Assembly: GCF_016863275.1 (NCBI RefSeq)
Contig: NZ_BOOO01000030.1
Span: 1 to 64,000 of the forward strand
Direction of reading: 5' to 3'
Length of the DNA: 64,000 bases
Source of the DNA: Planotetraspora mira
GTDB lineage: Bacteria > Actinomycetota > Actinomycetes > Streptosporangiales > Streptosporangiaceae
Each line of letters starts with the position of its first letter. Positions within the stretch are counted from its first letter, which is position 1. The translations under genes and the position numbers were made by a program. Shown here piece after piece: positions 16,262 to 24,866 of this stretch. The notes under the pieces were generated by a model. It searched no databases. It was given only the letters and a program-made list of their open reading frames with translations, and was not told where the DNA came from.

Positions 16262-16415
16262 TCGCCCGTCCCGGTGACGTCGGCGGGAACGGGTACGGAG
16301 GCCTGCCGGCCTGGTCGCCTGAGCCGCCGGCCACGGCCGCGTCGTAGAACGTGAAGCCGGCTCGCGTCAAGATCTCTGGTGGCTTTTTGTCGGTCGGGAC
16401 GCTCACACTGCACTT

Positions 16416-18371
16416 ATGGCGGCCACTCCTCCTGGCACGGAACGACGGGACCCCCACGACGACCCCGAGGACCCCGAGGGCGCGGACTCCCCCTCCGATC
16501 CACAGAAGGACGCACCCGTCCTCGCGGACATGACCTCCTTCACCTGGATTCGCCATGGGGACACGATGGCGGGCATCGGTTTCCTCACGGTCGCGCGCCG
16601 CCTGCCCAACCTGATCAGGCAGGCACTCGGCATGGCCTGGCAGGCCAGCCCGCGCGACACCACGACGACCGTGACGCTGAGCCTGCTCGGGGGCGTCTTC
16701 ACGGCCTTCGGCCTGCTCGCCACCACGGGCGTGCTGACGGCGCTGTTCGAGGCGGGCCCGACACCCGACCGCATCCGTGCGGCGCTGCCCAGCCTCGTGC
16801 TCGTCGGTGTGGCGGCGACCATCAGGACCGTTCTCCAGGCCGGCGCCGGGTGGGCGCAGGCCAGGCTCGGCCCGCAGGTCAACCGGATCGCGGAGGAGCG
16901 GCTCTACGGCCTGACCAGCCAGGTCGACCTCGTGTGCTTCGACGACCCGGAGTTCCACGACTCTCTGCAGCGGGCGCGGATACGAGGCATGGACTCGGCC
17001 GACACGGTCGTGTACACCGCGATCGACACCCTCACCGGAGCCATCGGCATCGCGGCGGCGGCGGGAGTGCTGGGTGTGCTGCATCCCGTGTTGCTGCCAC
17101 TGCTCCTGCTGGCCGTCCTTCCCGACGCCTGGGCGGCGGTGCGGTCGGCCAGGATGAGCTACGCGACCGACCTGCTGCTCGTGCCGCAGCGGCGCCGCAA
17201 GTGGATCGTCACGGAGTTGCTGGCGGACAAGGACACCGCCGCCGAGGTCCGGACGTTCACCATGCGCGACTTCCTCCTGAGGATGTACGACGGCATCGCC
17301 AGATCGGAGCAGAAGGTCCTGCTCGACCTGGCCAGGCGGCAGGCGTCCGCTCGCGTCGCCGGCGAGGGCCTCGGCGGGATCGGCCAGGGCGTGGTCTTCG
17401 TGGCACTCGGCGTGCTCCTCGCGGTGGGTGCGGTGCCGCTCGCCGTGGCCGGCACCGCGGTGCTCGCCATCCGTTCCGGGCAGTCGTCACTCGCCAACTT
17501 CATGTACGCGACCAACCGGCTCTACGAGGAGGGGTTGTACTTCACCGACTTCCTCGACTTCGCCGCCGAGGCCGAGTCGCGGATCCCCGCCGGGCGGACG
17601 GACGAGATGCCCTCGGAGTTCGACCGGATCGTGGTCGAGGACGTCACCTTCAGCTACCCGGGCGCCGACTCCCCGACGCTCCGCGGGGTCTCCGTGCACA
17701 TCGAGCGCGGCGAGGTCGTGGCCCTCGTCGGAGAGAACGGATCGGGCAAGACCACGCTGGCGAAGATCCTCGCCGGGCTCTACGACCCGGACGGCGGCCG
17801 CGTCCTGTGGGACTCGACCGACGTGCGGAAGGTGGACCCGGACGAGCTGAGAGGCAACATCGCCGTCATCGCCCAGGATCACACCCGCTGGCCGCTGACC
17901 GCCCGCCACAACATCACGATGGGCATGGACAAGCCCGAGGATGCGATCATCAGGGCCGCCGAGGTGGCCGGCGCCGACCAGGTCATCGCCGAGCTTCCGC
18001 ACGGCTATCGCACGCTTCTCGACCGCCGGTTCAAGGACGGGCAGGAGTTGTCCGGCGGCCAGTGGCAGCGGATCGCCGTCGCCCGGGGGTTCTACCGGGA
18101 CGCCCCTCTGCTGATCTGCGACGAGCCGACGGCCGCGCTGGACGCCCGGGCCGAGCACGCGCTGTTCGAGCGGATCAGGCGGCACGCAGACGGCCGGACG
18201 GTCGTGCTGATCACGCATCGGCTGGCGAGTGTGCGCTATGCCGACCGGATCTACGTCCTCGACCACGGCAAGGTCCTCGAGCACGGAACGCACGACGAGC
18301 TCATCACCCTCGACGGCCTCTACGCCGATCTCTACAACCTCCAAGCCCAGGCCTACCTTCCCCGGGCTTGA
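16416..18371 (+). CDS. ABC exporter half-transporter
   Basis: The 651-residue fusion of a membrane domain (about 70-400) and an ATPase domain (about 415-640). Walker A is GENGSGKTT, the signature is LSGGQWQRIAVARG, Walker B is LLICDEPTAALD and the H-loop is VLITHRLASVRYADR. It probably acts as a homodimeric exporter; the substrate is unknown. The first 35 residues are acidic and disordered. The ATG at 16416 has no ribosome site, so either translation is leaderless or it starts at a later ATG near residue 39. The stop codon (18369-18371) lies inside a copy of the dispersed GTGATCATGCAC repeat. It converges with a TetR gene. Confidence 0.85.
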   Translation: MAATPPGTERRDPHDDPEDPEGADSPSDPQKDAPVLADMTSFTWIRHGDTMAGIGFLTVARRLPNLIRQALGMAWQASPRDTTTTVTLSLLGGVFTAFGLLATTGVLTALFEAGPTPDRIRAALPSLVLVGVAATIRTVLQAGAGWAQARLGPQVNRIAEERLYGLTSQVDLVCFDDPEFHDSLQRARIRGMDSADTVVYTAIDTLTGAIGIAAAAGVLGVLHPVLLPLLLLAVLPDAWAAVRSARMSYATDLLLVPQRRRKWIVTELLADKDTAAEVRTFTMRDFLLRMYDGIARSEQKVLLDLARRQASARVAGEGLGGIGQGVVFVALGVLLAVGAVPLAVAGTAVLAIRSGQSSLANFMYATNRLYEEGLYFTDFLDFAAEAESRIPAGRTDEMPSEFDRIVVEDVTFSYPGADSPTLRGVSVHIERGEVVALVGENGSGKTTLAKILAGLYDPDGGRVLWDSTDVRKVDPDELRGNIAVIAQDHTRWPLTARHNITMGMDKPEDAIIRAAEVAGADQVIAELPHGYRTLLDRRFKDGQELSGGQWQRIAVARGFYRDAPLLICDEPTAALDARAEHALFERIRRHADGRTVVLITHRLASVRYADRIYVLDHGKVLEHGTHDELITLDGLYADLYNLQAQAYLPRA

Positions 18372-18393
18372 TCACGAACTTGTGCATGATCAC
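18369..18393 (-). repeat. Single reverse unit of the dispersed repeat
   Basis: On the minus strand this reads GTGATCATGCACAAGTTCG then TGATCA. It makes up essentially the whole 24-bp gap between the convergent ABC exporter (stop 18371) and TetR (stop 18396) genes, and contributes the exporter's TGA. Confidence 0.85.
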
Positions 18394-18395
18394 GG

Positions 18396-19046
18396 TTAGC
18401 CGAGGTGGTCGGCCAGATAGCGGCGGACCAGGCGCTTGCATTCGGCGATCAGGTCCGGGTCGCCGTCGGGGTGGGCACGGAAGGCGAGCTTCAAGACCGC
18501 GTCCGCAGCCTCGACGGCCACCAGGAACGCCCGCGCCGTGTCCTCCCCCCGCGGCAGTCCGAGCACATCGGTGGTCAGCGAGCGCAGCCGGTCGGCCACC
18601 ACGACGTTGTTCTCCAGCGCCGCATCCAGCATCCGTTGCGTGCCGGGCAGACCGGGACCGCCAGGCGTCGCCTGCACCTCGCCGAAGTCGACGACGCCGA
18701 ATCCGGGCACCGTCCGCTTCATCCGCACGAACTCGTCGATGCCGAGATCGACCACGTCGGTCCAGCCCGAGGGCGACGAGACGGCCAGCCTCGTGGCCAC
18801 GCTGTCGAGGAAGGCGTCGAGGTTGCGCAGCGCGAGCGCCTTGACCAGCCCCTGCTTGTCGGGGAAGAACTGGTAGAAGGTCCCGATCGGCACCTCCGCC
18901 CGGCGCGCGACCTCCTTCGTGGTCAGCGCGTCGTACCCCGCCTCGTCGAGCAGCCGGGCGCACTCGTCCAGCATCCGCTCGACTCGCTCCTGACTTCGAC
19001 GCTGGGCTGGCCGGCGACGCAGTGTTCCACCCGTGGCGTCCGTCAT
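18396..19046 (-). CDS. TetR family regulator
   Basis: The 216-residue protein has an N-terminal helix-turn-helix (LLDEAGYDALTTKEVARRAE, then GTFYQFFPDKQGL) and a helical ligand-binding domain. ATG at 19046 was chosen. A longer frame from 19112 would start inside the operator and add a tail without homology to the family. It diverges from the GH1 beta-glucosidase gene across a good palindromic operator, so autoregulation and control of the glycosidase are likely. The effector is unknown. Confidence 0.85.
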   Translation of the reverse strand: MTDATGGTLRRRPAQRRSQERVERMLDECARLLDEAGYDALTTKEVARRAEVPIGTFYQFFPDKQGLVKALALRNLDAFLDSVATRLAVSSPSGWTDVVDLGIDEFVRMKRTVPGFGVVDFGEVQATPGGPGLPGTQRMLDAALENNVVVADRLRSLTTDVLGLPRGEDTARAFLVAVEAADAVLKLAFRAHPDGDPDLIAECKRLVRRYLADHLG

Positions 19047-19083
19047 TCCGCTATTGTCTCCCGATTCGGCGGATGGCAGATTA

Positions 19084-19102
19084 ACATGAGCTTCACTCAT
19101 GT
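19084..19102. promoter_or_regulatory. Palindromic TetR operator
   Basis: ACATGAG-CTTCA-CTCATGT is a perfect 7-5-7 palindrome placed between the TetR start (19046) and the beta-glucosidase ribosome site (AGGAGG at 19113-19118). Confidence 0.72.
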
Positions 19103-19123
19103 AACGGCGCACAGGAGGCGGCC

Positions 19124-20410
19124 ATGTTCCTCTGGGGTACGGCTACCGCGTCCTATCAGATCGAAGGGGCCGCCCACGAGGACGGCAAGGGCCCGTCGAT
19201 CTGGGACACCTTCTCCCACGAACCCGGCCGGACCCGCGACGGCCACACCGGCGACGTCGCCTGCGACCACTACCACCGGTGGCCCGAGGACGTGGCGCTG
19301 ATCAAGGAAGCCGGCCTGAACGCCTATCGCTTCTCGATCTCCTGGCCACGCGTCCAACCGTCCGGACGCGGCGCGGTCAACCAGGCGGGCCTCGACTTCT
19401 ACGACCGACTGGTGGACGCGTTGTGCGAGAAGGGCATCGTCCCCACGCCCACGCTCTTCCACTGGGACCTGCCCCAGGCCCTCGAAGACGAGGGCGGCTG
19501 GCTCAATCGCGATATATCCGCATACTTCGCGGACTACGCCGCCATCGTGGCCGACCGACTCTCCGACCGCGTCACGACGTGGATCACGCTCAACGAGCCC
19601 TTCATCCACATGGTCTTCGGTTACGCCCTGGGCATCCACGCCCCCGGCAAGGCCCTCTTCCTCGACGCCCTCCCCGCGGCCCATCATCAACTGCTCGGGC
19701 ACGGCCTGGCCGTACAGGCTTTGCGCGGCGGCGGCGCCGAACGCGTGCTGATCACCAACAACTGCACACCGGTGTGGCCCGCCTCCGGCTCCGCCGAGGA
19801 CCTGGCCGCCGCCGAGGCGTACGACACCCTGCACAACCGGCTGTTCAACGACCCCCTCTTTTTCGGCACATATCCCGATTTTTCGGCGTACGGCATCACC
19901 GACCTGGACTTCGTCCGTACCGGAGACCTGGAGACCATCGCCCAACCCCTCGACGGCCTCGGGATCAACTACTACAACCCCACCCGGATCGCAGGACCGG
20001 GCTCTGACGGCCTGCCGTTCACCGACGCGGGCATCACCGGCCACCCGACGACGGCCTTCGGCTGGCCCGTGGTCCCCGACGGCCTGCGCGAGTTGCTCGT
20101 CACCTTCAAGGCCCGGTACGGCACGGCGCTCCCGCCCGTCTACATCACGGAGAACGGCTGCTCCTACGAGGGCGTCGACGACCAGGAGCGGATCGCCTTC
20201 CTCGACGGCCACATCGCGGCCGTACGGCAGGCCCAGGCCGAGGGCGTGGACGTCCGGGGCTACTTCGTGTGGTCGCTGCTCGACAACTTCGAGTGGGCCG
20301 AGGGTTACCACCAGCGGTTCGGCCTGGTCCACGTCGACTTCGACACCCAGGAGCGCACGCCGAAGGCGTCCTACCACTGGCTCAGGGAGTTCCTCGCGAA
20401 TCAGGGCTGA
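19124..20410 (+). CDS. GH1 family beta-glucosidase
   Basis: The 428-residue glycoside hydrolase family 1 enzyme. Acid/base Glu158 is in TLNEP, nucleophile Glu343 is in YITENGCS, and the N-terminal FLWGTATASYQIEGA is the GH1 signature. It is cytoplasmic (no signal peptide) and hydrolyses beta-glucosides or related disaccharides. AGGAGG lies 5 nt before the ATG. There is no sugar transporter beside it, unusual for a catabolic glycosidase. Its regulator is the divergent TetR. Confidence 0.92.
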   Translation: MFLWGTATASYQIEGAAHEDGKGPSIWDTFSHEPGRTRDGHTGDVACDHYHRWPEDVALIKEAGLNAYRFSISWPRVQPSGRGAVNQAGLDFYDRLVDALCEKGIVPTPTLFHWDLPQALEDEGGWLNRDISAYFADYAAIVADRLSDRVTTWITLNEPFIHMVFGYALGIHAPGKALFLDALPAAHHQLLGHGLAVQALRGGGAERVLITNNCTPVWPASGSAEDLAAAEAYDTLHNRLFNDPLFFGTYPDFSAYGITDLDFVRTGDLETIAQPLDGLGINYYNPTRIAGPGSDGLPFTDAGITGHPTTAFGWPVVPDGLRELLVTFKARYGTALPPVYITENGCSYEGVDDQERIAFLDGHIAAVRQAQAEGVDVRGYFVWSLLDNFEWAEGYHQRFGLVHVDFDTQERTPKASYHWLREFLANQG

Positions 20411-20417
20411 CGAGCCC

Positions 20418-21305
20418 TCAGAGCACCGAGACGTGCACGTGGTCGTAGTGGTTGGCCGTGGTGCCGCCGCGGTCCTCCATCATCTTCCAGCCGCCCCCGG
20501 TGCGCATGTCGTAGATGCGCTGCTGCCAGATGATGTACATGATCCCGTACTGGCCGGCGTGACTGATGCACCACTGAGCCAGGGCGTCACCGCGCTCCTT
20601 GGCCACGGCGTCCGGCAGGCGGCCGCCCGAGCTCATCATGAAGTCGCAGGCCCTGCCCTTGCCGTGCTCGCCCGGGTCGCCGACGCGCAGACATCCCACG
20701 CCGAACGGCATGGGGAACTGCGACATGATCGCGGCCCGCACGTTCACCAGGCGGCTGGTCAGGCCCGACGCCGAGCCGGGGGTCTGAATGCCGAACTTGG
20801 CCATGCGCCGCTCGACGTCACGCCGCTGGGCCTGGAGTTCCTTGATGTTCTTCCGCAGCTTGGCGATCTCCGCGTCGGCGTCCTCGGTGGCCTTCTTGTG
20901 CTCCGCGATGAGCCGTTTGACGGTGTTGAGCTGCTCGGTCGTCTGGTTGGAGAGATACGACATCGTGGAGACGGTGCCGAGGTCGATCCGCATGCTGAAC
21001 AACTGCGAGTCGTTGAGACCGCCGCCCATGTACGACGTCTGGGCGAAGTCACCCACCCGCTCCTCGGCCGCACGAAGATCGCTCTTGAGGTTCTTCGCCC
21101 GCGATGACGCCTTCTTGACGGCGGTCTGCGCGTCTTCGAGGCTGACGATCTCGCCGCGATAGGCCTTGGTGAGCTCGGCGGCCTGCTTGGTCAGCTTGGC
21201 CAGCGAGGCCTGGTCGTCCGGCGCGGCCTGTGCGGAGGGCACCGCGAACGTCCCGAGCAACGCGGTGGTCACAACCGCCAACCCAATCAGGCGCCTCGGT
21301 CGCAC
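20418..21305 (-). CDS. Secreted coiled-coil protein with C-terminal conserved domain
   Basis: The 295-residue protein begins with a Sec signal (MRPRRLIGLAVVTTALLG...PSAQA, cleavage near 28). Residues 30-170 are a coiled coil with regular heptads and Lys/Glu-rich stretches. The C-terminal domain (about 195-295, FGVGCLRVGDPGEHGKGRACDF to GTTANHYDHVHVSVL) resembles the ARB_07466/LAS-type cell-wall-associated domain, with conserved His, Asp and Cys residues. The layout recalls secreted septal or peptidoglycan-associated proteins. Whether it has enzyme activity is unclear. It converges with the beta-glucosidase gene, 7 bp apart. Confidence 0.72.
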   Translation of the reverse strand: MRPRRLIGLAVVTTALLGTFAVPSAQAAPDDQASLAKLTKQAAELTKAYRGEIVSLEDAQTAVKKASSRAKNLKSDLRAAEERVGDFAQTSYMGGGLNDSQLFSMRIDLGTVSTMSYLSNQTTEQLNTVKRLIAEHKKATEDADAEIAKLRKNIKELQAQRRDVERRMAKFGIQTPGSASGLTSRLVNVRAAIMSQFPMPFGVGCLRVGDPGEHGKGRACDFMMSSGGRLPDAVAKERGDALAQWCISHAGQYGIMYIIWQQRIYDMRTGGGWKMMEDRGGTTANHYDHVHVSVL

Positions 21306-21451
21306 GCGGCCTCCAATCCCATTCGGACCGAAACTATAGAAGGCGATCTTTACGCCTGCTACCGGAACGGGAGAAACTCATGCCCCATTAAGGAGGAATC
21401 TCACACTTTTTAACCATTTGTGAGGATTTTCCCTTGGGGGAGTCGTGACCA

Positions 21452-21470
21452 ACTCGTGACTTACACGAGT
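21452..21470. promoter_or_regulatory. Perfect 7-5-7 inverted repeat
   Basis: ACTCGTG-ACTTA-CACGAGT lies 73 bp before the carboxypeptidase start, in the region divergent from the coiled-coil secreted protein. It suits an operator; the binding regulator is not in the neighbourhood. Confidence 0.5.
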
Positions 21471-21542
21471 CCTGACGTGACTTGCGGGTGATCTGACCGC
21501 AAGCGAGATTCGGGTGATCGTTCCCTACGAAGGGCCGTATCC

Positions 21543-24500
21543 ATGTCCCGAAGACTGATCTTGTCAGTCCTTGCGGCCGGCGCACTGCTCGCGCCACTCA
21601 TGCCGACCGCCGGTGCACAGGCCGTCACCACCGACCCCCTTCCACCCACGGACCGGATCGAGCTCTACGAACTGGACAGCCAGGCCGGGACCGCCGGCAC
21701 GCTGGCCCAGAAGGGCTTCGACATCGTTCAGCAGAAGGCCACGGGCGACAAGGAGCACATCGAGCTCACCGCCACCCCGATCGAGCTGAAGAAGTTGCAG
21801 ACCCTCGGCTACCGGCCGCAGCCGGTCCGCAACCCCCAGGGCCAGACCCAGTTGCAGGCGGCCCGGGCACAGGCCGCCGGCGGGTACACCGTGTGGCGGT
21901 CCTACTCCGAGAAGGGCGGCATCGCCGACCAGCTCCGCGCCATCAGCGACGGCAACAAGGACATCGCGAAGCTGCAGTCGATCGGCAAGACCATCCAGGG
22001 CAAGGACATCCTCGCCGTCAAGCTGACCAAGCTCGCCCGGGTTCTGCCCGATGGGACCAGGCCGGCGGTGCTCTACTCGGCGACCCAGCACGCGCGCGAG
22101 TGGATCTCCACCGAGGTCGACATGCGCCTGCTGAAGTACCTGGTGGCCAACAAGTCCAAGCCGGACGTCAGCAAGCTGCTGTCCACGACCGAGGTGTGGT
22201 TCGTGCCGGTGGCCAACCCGGACGGCTACGACTTCACCTTCACCGAGGGCAACCGCCTGTGGCGCAAGAACCTGCGCGACAACGACGGCGACCGTGAGAT
22301 CACCGGCAACGACGGCGTCGACCCCAACCGGAACTTCCCCACCAAGTGGGGCTACGACGACGAGGGGTCGTCCGGCGTCTTCAGCAGCGAGACCTACCGT
22401 GGTACGGCCCCGGCCTCAGAGCCGGAGACGAGGGCCATGGACGGGCTGCTCAAGCGCCTGCGCCCCAAGGCCCAGGTCAACTACCACTCCTTCGGCCCGT
22501 TGCTGCTCTACCCCCAGGGCTGGCAGGTCGCCACCAAGACCGCCGACGACCCCGTCTACCTGGCGCTGACCGGAACCGACGAGAACCCGGCCGTCCCCGG
22601 GTTCGACCCGGGCGTGGCCGCCGAGCTGTACACGACCAACGGCGAGACCACCGACCACGCGCACGCGAAGTACGGCACGCTCGCGTGGACTCCCGAGCTC
22701 GAGGAGGGCTGCGAGGGCTGCGGGTTCGTCTTCCCCGACGACGAGGCGCTGGTCCAGGCCGAGTTCGAGAAGCAGCTTCCCTTCGCGCTCGACATCCTCA
22801 AGTCGGCGCCGAACCTGAGCGAGCCGGTCAGCCACCTCGGCAACACCGTGCCCGACTTCGTGGTCGACAAGTTCGGCGTGAGCTACGGCAAGGACCAGGT
22901 CGTCCAGGTGGACGCTCAGCGCAGGCTCGGCCCCGTCCTGCTCCGGTACCAGATCAACGGCGGGATCGCGCGGGTCGCCTCCACCTCCGAGTGGAAGGGC
23001 GGCGAGCGTTACGGCGACGGCTACGACACCTACTTCCACCAGCTCCGCGGCACGGTCAAGGGCGCCAAGCCCGGCGACAACGTGAAGGTGTGGTTCACCT
23101 CGCTCACCGGCAAGAGCGAGTCGTTCACCTACAAGGTGTCGGGTGACATCGGCGGCAAGGTCCTCATCGTCGCGGCCGAGGACGTCACCGGCGCGAGCCC
23201 GGTCCAGGGCGTGACCGAGGCCAAGTACGCCGACGACTACGCCACGGCGCTGTCGAAGGCCGGCTACAGCTCCGACGTCTACGACGTGGACAAGAACGGC
23301 CGCACCGCACCCCACCCGCTGGGCGTGCTCAGCCACTACAAGGCCGTCGTCTGGGAAACGGGCGACGACATCATCCCGCGCGCGGCCACCCAGCCGGGCG
23401 GCACCGCCGCGAATCTCGCCGAGGCGCTCGAACTGGCCTTCCGCGACTACCTCAACGAGGGCGGCAAGCTCCTCGCCACCGGCAAGTACGCCCTGTACGC
23501 GCAGAACGTCAACAACGCGTACTGGTACGAGCCCGACTACCCGGGCCAGCCCGAGTGCACCACGGGGACCAAGCCCCCGTGCCTCGCGCTGAGCAACGAC
23601 TTCGTGCAGTACTACCTGGGCGCCTACACCTTCGTGGACGGCGGCGGCCAGGACGGCGACGGGAACACCCTCCCGCTCAAGGGCACGGGAGGCGCGTTCA
23701 ACGGCTTCCTCGGCACGCTGAACGGCGGGGACTCGGCGAACAACCAGGACCACACCTCGACCTTCGTGACGACCTCCTCGGTGTTGCCGCAGAAGACGTT
23801 CCCGCAGTTCGCCAGTTCGGCGCCGCTGAAGTGGCAGTACAGCTCGGGAGCACCCTTCAGCCCGCACACCGGCGCATGGGACGCGCAGAGCGGCCAGGCC
23901 GACGTGTCCTGGAAGCGCCTGACCCGTACGGTCGACCTGACCGGGAAGACCAGCGGGAACCTGTCGTTCTGGACGTCGTACAACACCGAGCCGAACTGGG
24001 ACTTCCTGACCGTCGAGGCGCACACCGTGGGCCAGGACGACTGGACGACCCTGCCCGACGCCAACGGGCACACCTCGGGCGAGCCCGGCGACAGTTGCGC
24101 CGCCGGCTGGGTGGACATCCATCCGTCCACCGCGCACTACCAAACCTTCGACGGCGCGACCTCGTGCACCGGCACCGGCACCACCGGCTCCTGGCACGCG
24201 GCCTCCGGTTCGTCGAACGGCTGGCAGCAGTGGTCGATCGACCTGACCGCGTACGCGGGCAAGCAGGTCGAGGTGTCGATCTCCTACATCAGCGACTGGG
24301 GCACCCAGGGCCTCGGCGTCTGGGTCGACGACTCGAAGGTCACGGCCGACGGCGCGACCGTCTCCGAGACCTCCTTCGAGGGCGACCTCGGTGGCTGGAC
24401 GGTCGCGGGGCCGCCCGCCGACTCGTCCGAGGCTCCCAACGACTGGTCGCGCAGCGACCAGTCACTCGAGGACGGCGCCGGCATCACCACCAAGGACACG

Positions 24501-24602
24501 GTCTACTTCGGCTTCGGCGCCGAAGGAGCGACCACCCAGGCGATGCGGACCGACCTGGTCAAGCGCTCGATGGCCCACCTGCTCCACCCCACCCTCCCGT
24601 AG
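21543..24602 (+). CDS. Secreted M14 zinc carboxypeptidase
   Basis: The 1019-residue protein has a Sec signal peptide ending near TAGAQA (about 26). The M14 domain has zinc ligands His183 and Glu186 in QHAREWISTE and His315 in NYHSFGP; the catalytic Glu is probably Glu385 in TPELEEG. The long C-terminal region (about 420-1019) holds beta-rich domains, including FWTSYNTEPNWDFLTVEAH and a later GVWVDDSKV segment like those seen in immune-inhibitor-A-type proteases. It probably degrades extracellular proteins or peptides. AAGGG lies 8 nt before the ATG. It stands alone and ends in a 15-bp terminator hairpin. Confidence 0.88.
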   Translation: MSRRLILSVLAAGALLAPLMPTAGAQAVTTDPLPPTDRIELYELDSQAGTAGTLAQKGFDIVQQKATGDKEHIELTATPIELKKLQTLGYRPQPVRNPQGQTQLQAARAQAAGGYTVWRSYSEKGGIADQLRAISDGNKDIAKLQSIGKTIQGKDILAVKLTKLARVLPDGTRPAVLYSATQHAREWISTEVDMRLLKYLVANKSKPDVSKLLSTTEVWFVPVANPDGYDFTFTEGNRLWRKNLRDNDGDREITGNDGVDPNRNFPTKWGYDDEGSSGVFSSETYRGTAPASEPETRAMDGLLKRLRPKAQVNYHSFGPLLLYPQGWQVATKTADDPVYLALTGTDENPAVPGFDPGVAAELYTTNGETTDHAHAKYGTLAWTPELEEGCEGCGFVFPDDEALVQAEFEKQLPFALDILKSAPNLSEPVSHLGNTVPDFVVDKFGVSYGKDQVVQVDAQRRLGPVLLRYQINGGIARVASTSEWKGGERYGDGYDTYFHQLRGTVKGAKPGDNVKVWFTSLTGKSESFTYKVSGDIGGKVLIVAAEDVTGASPVQGVTEAKYADDYATALSKAGYSSDVYDVDKNGRTAPHPLGVLSHYKAVVWETGDDIIPRAATQPGGTAANLAEALELAFRDYLNEGGKLLATGKYALYAQNVNNAYWYEPDYPGQPECTTGTKPPCLALSNDFVQYYLGAYTFVDGGGQDGDGNTLPLKGTGGAFNGFLGTLNGGDSANNQDHTSTFVTTSSVLPQKTFPQFASSAPLKWQYSSGAPFSPHTGAWDAQSGQADVSWKRLTRTVDLTGKTSGNLSFWTSYNTEPNWDFLTVEAHTVGQDDWTTLPDANGHTSGEPGDSCAAGWVDIHPSTAHYQTFDGATSCTGTGTTGSWHAASGSSNGWQQWSIDLTAYAGKQVEVSISYISDWGTQGLGVWVDDSKVTADGATVSETSFEGDLGGWTVAGPPADSSEAPNDWSRSDQSLEDGAGITTKDTVYFGFGAEGATTQAMRTDLVKRSMAHLLHPTLP

Positions 24603-24610
24603 TCCCGCAC

Positions 24611-24650
24611 CCGTACGGCTCCCGCTCCCTCAGGGGCGGGAGCCGTACGG
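24611..24650 (+). terminator. 15-bp perfect hairpin after carboxypeptidase
   Basis: CCGTACGGCTCCCGC (24611-24625) pairs perfectly with 24636-24650 across a 10-nt loop, 8 bp past the stop. There is no T tract, as is common for actinobacterial terminators. The rest of the gap to 24866 shows only the ribosome site of the next gene. Confidence 0.72.
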
Positions 24651-24866
24651 CTCTCCGGGCGCCCGGCTCAGGTCGGCGAGCCGTACCCGCCGCATGCGAC
24701 ACCCGCTCCCAAGCCCCCGGCGCCGGGGTATTGCCAACGACCGACAGAACATGATTCGGTCTCACTGAGCGCGCGGGGACTTGTGACGTCCGGCGCGCGA
24801 GAACAGACTTGTCCAAGCAAGCGTTCGCTCAAATTCGTGAGGCGCGCCCGACCAGGAGGCAGGGAC

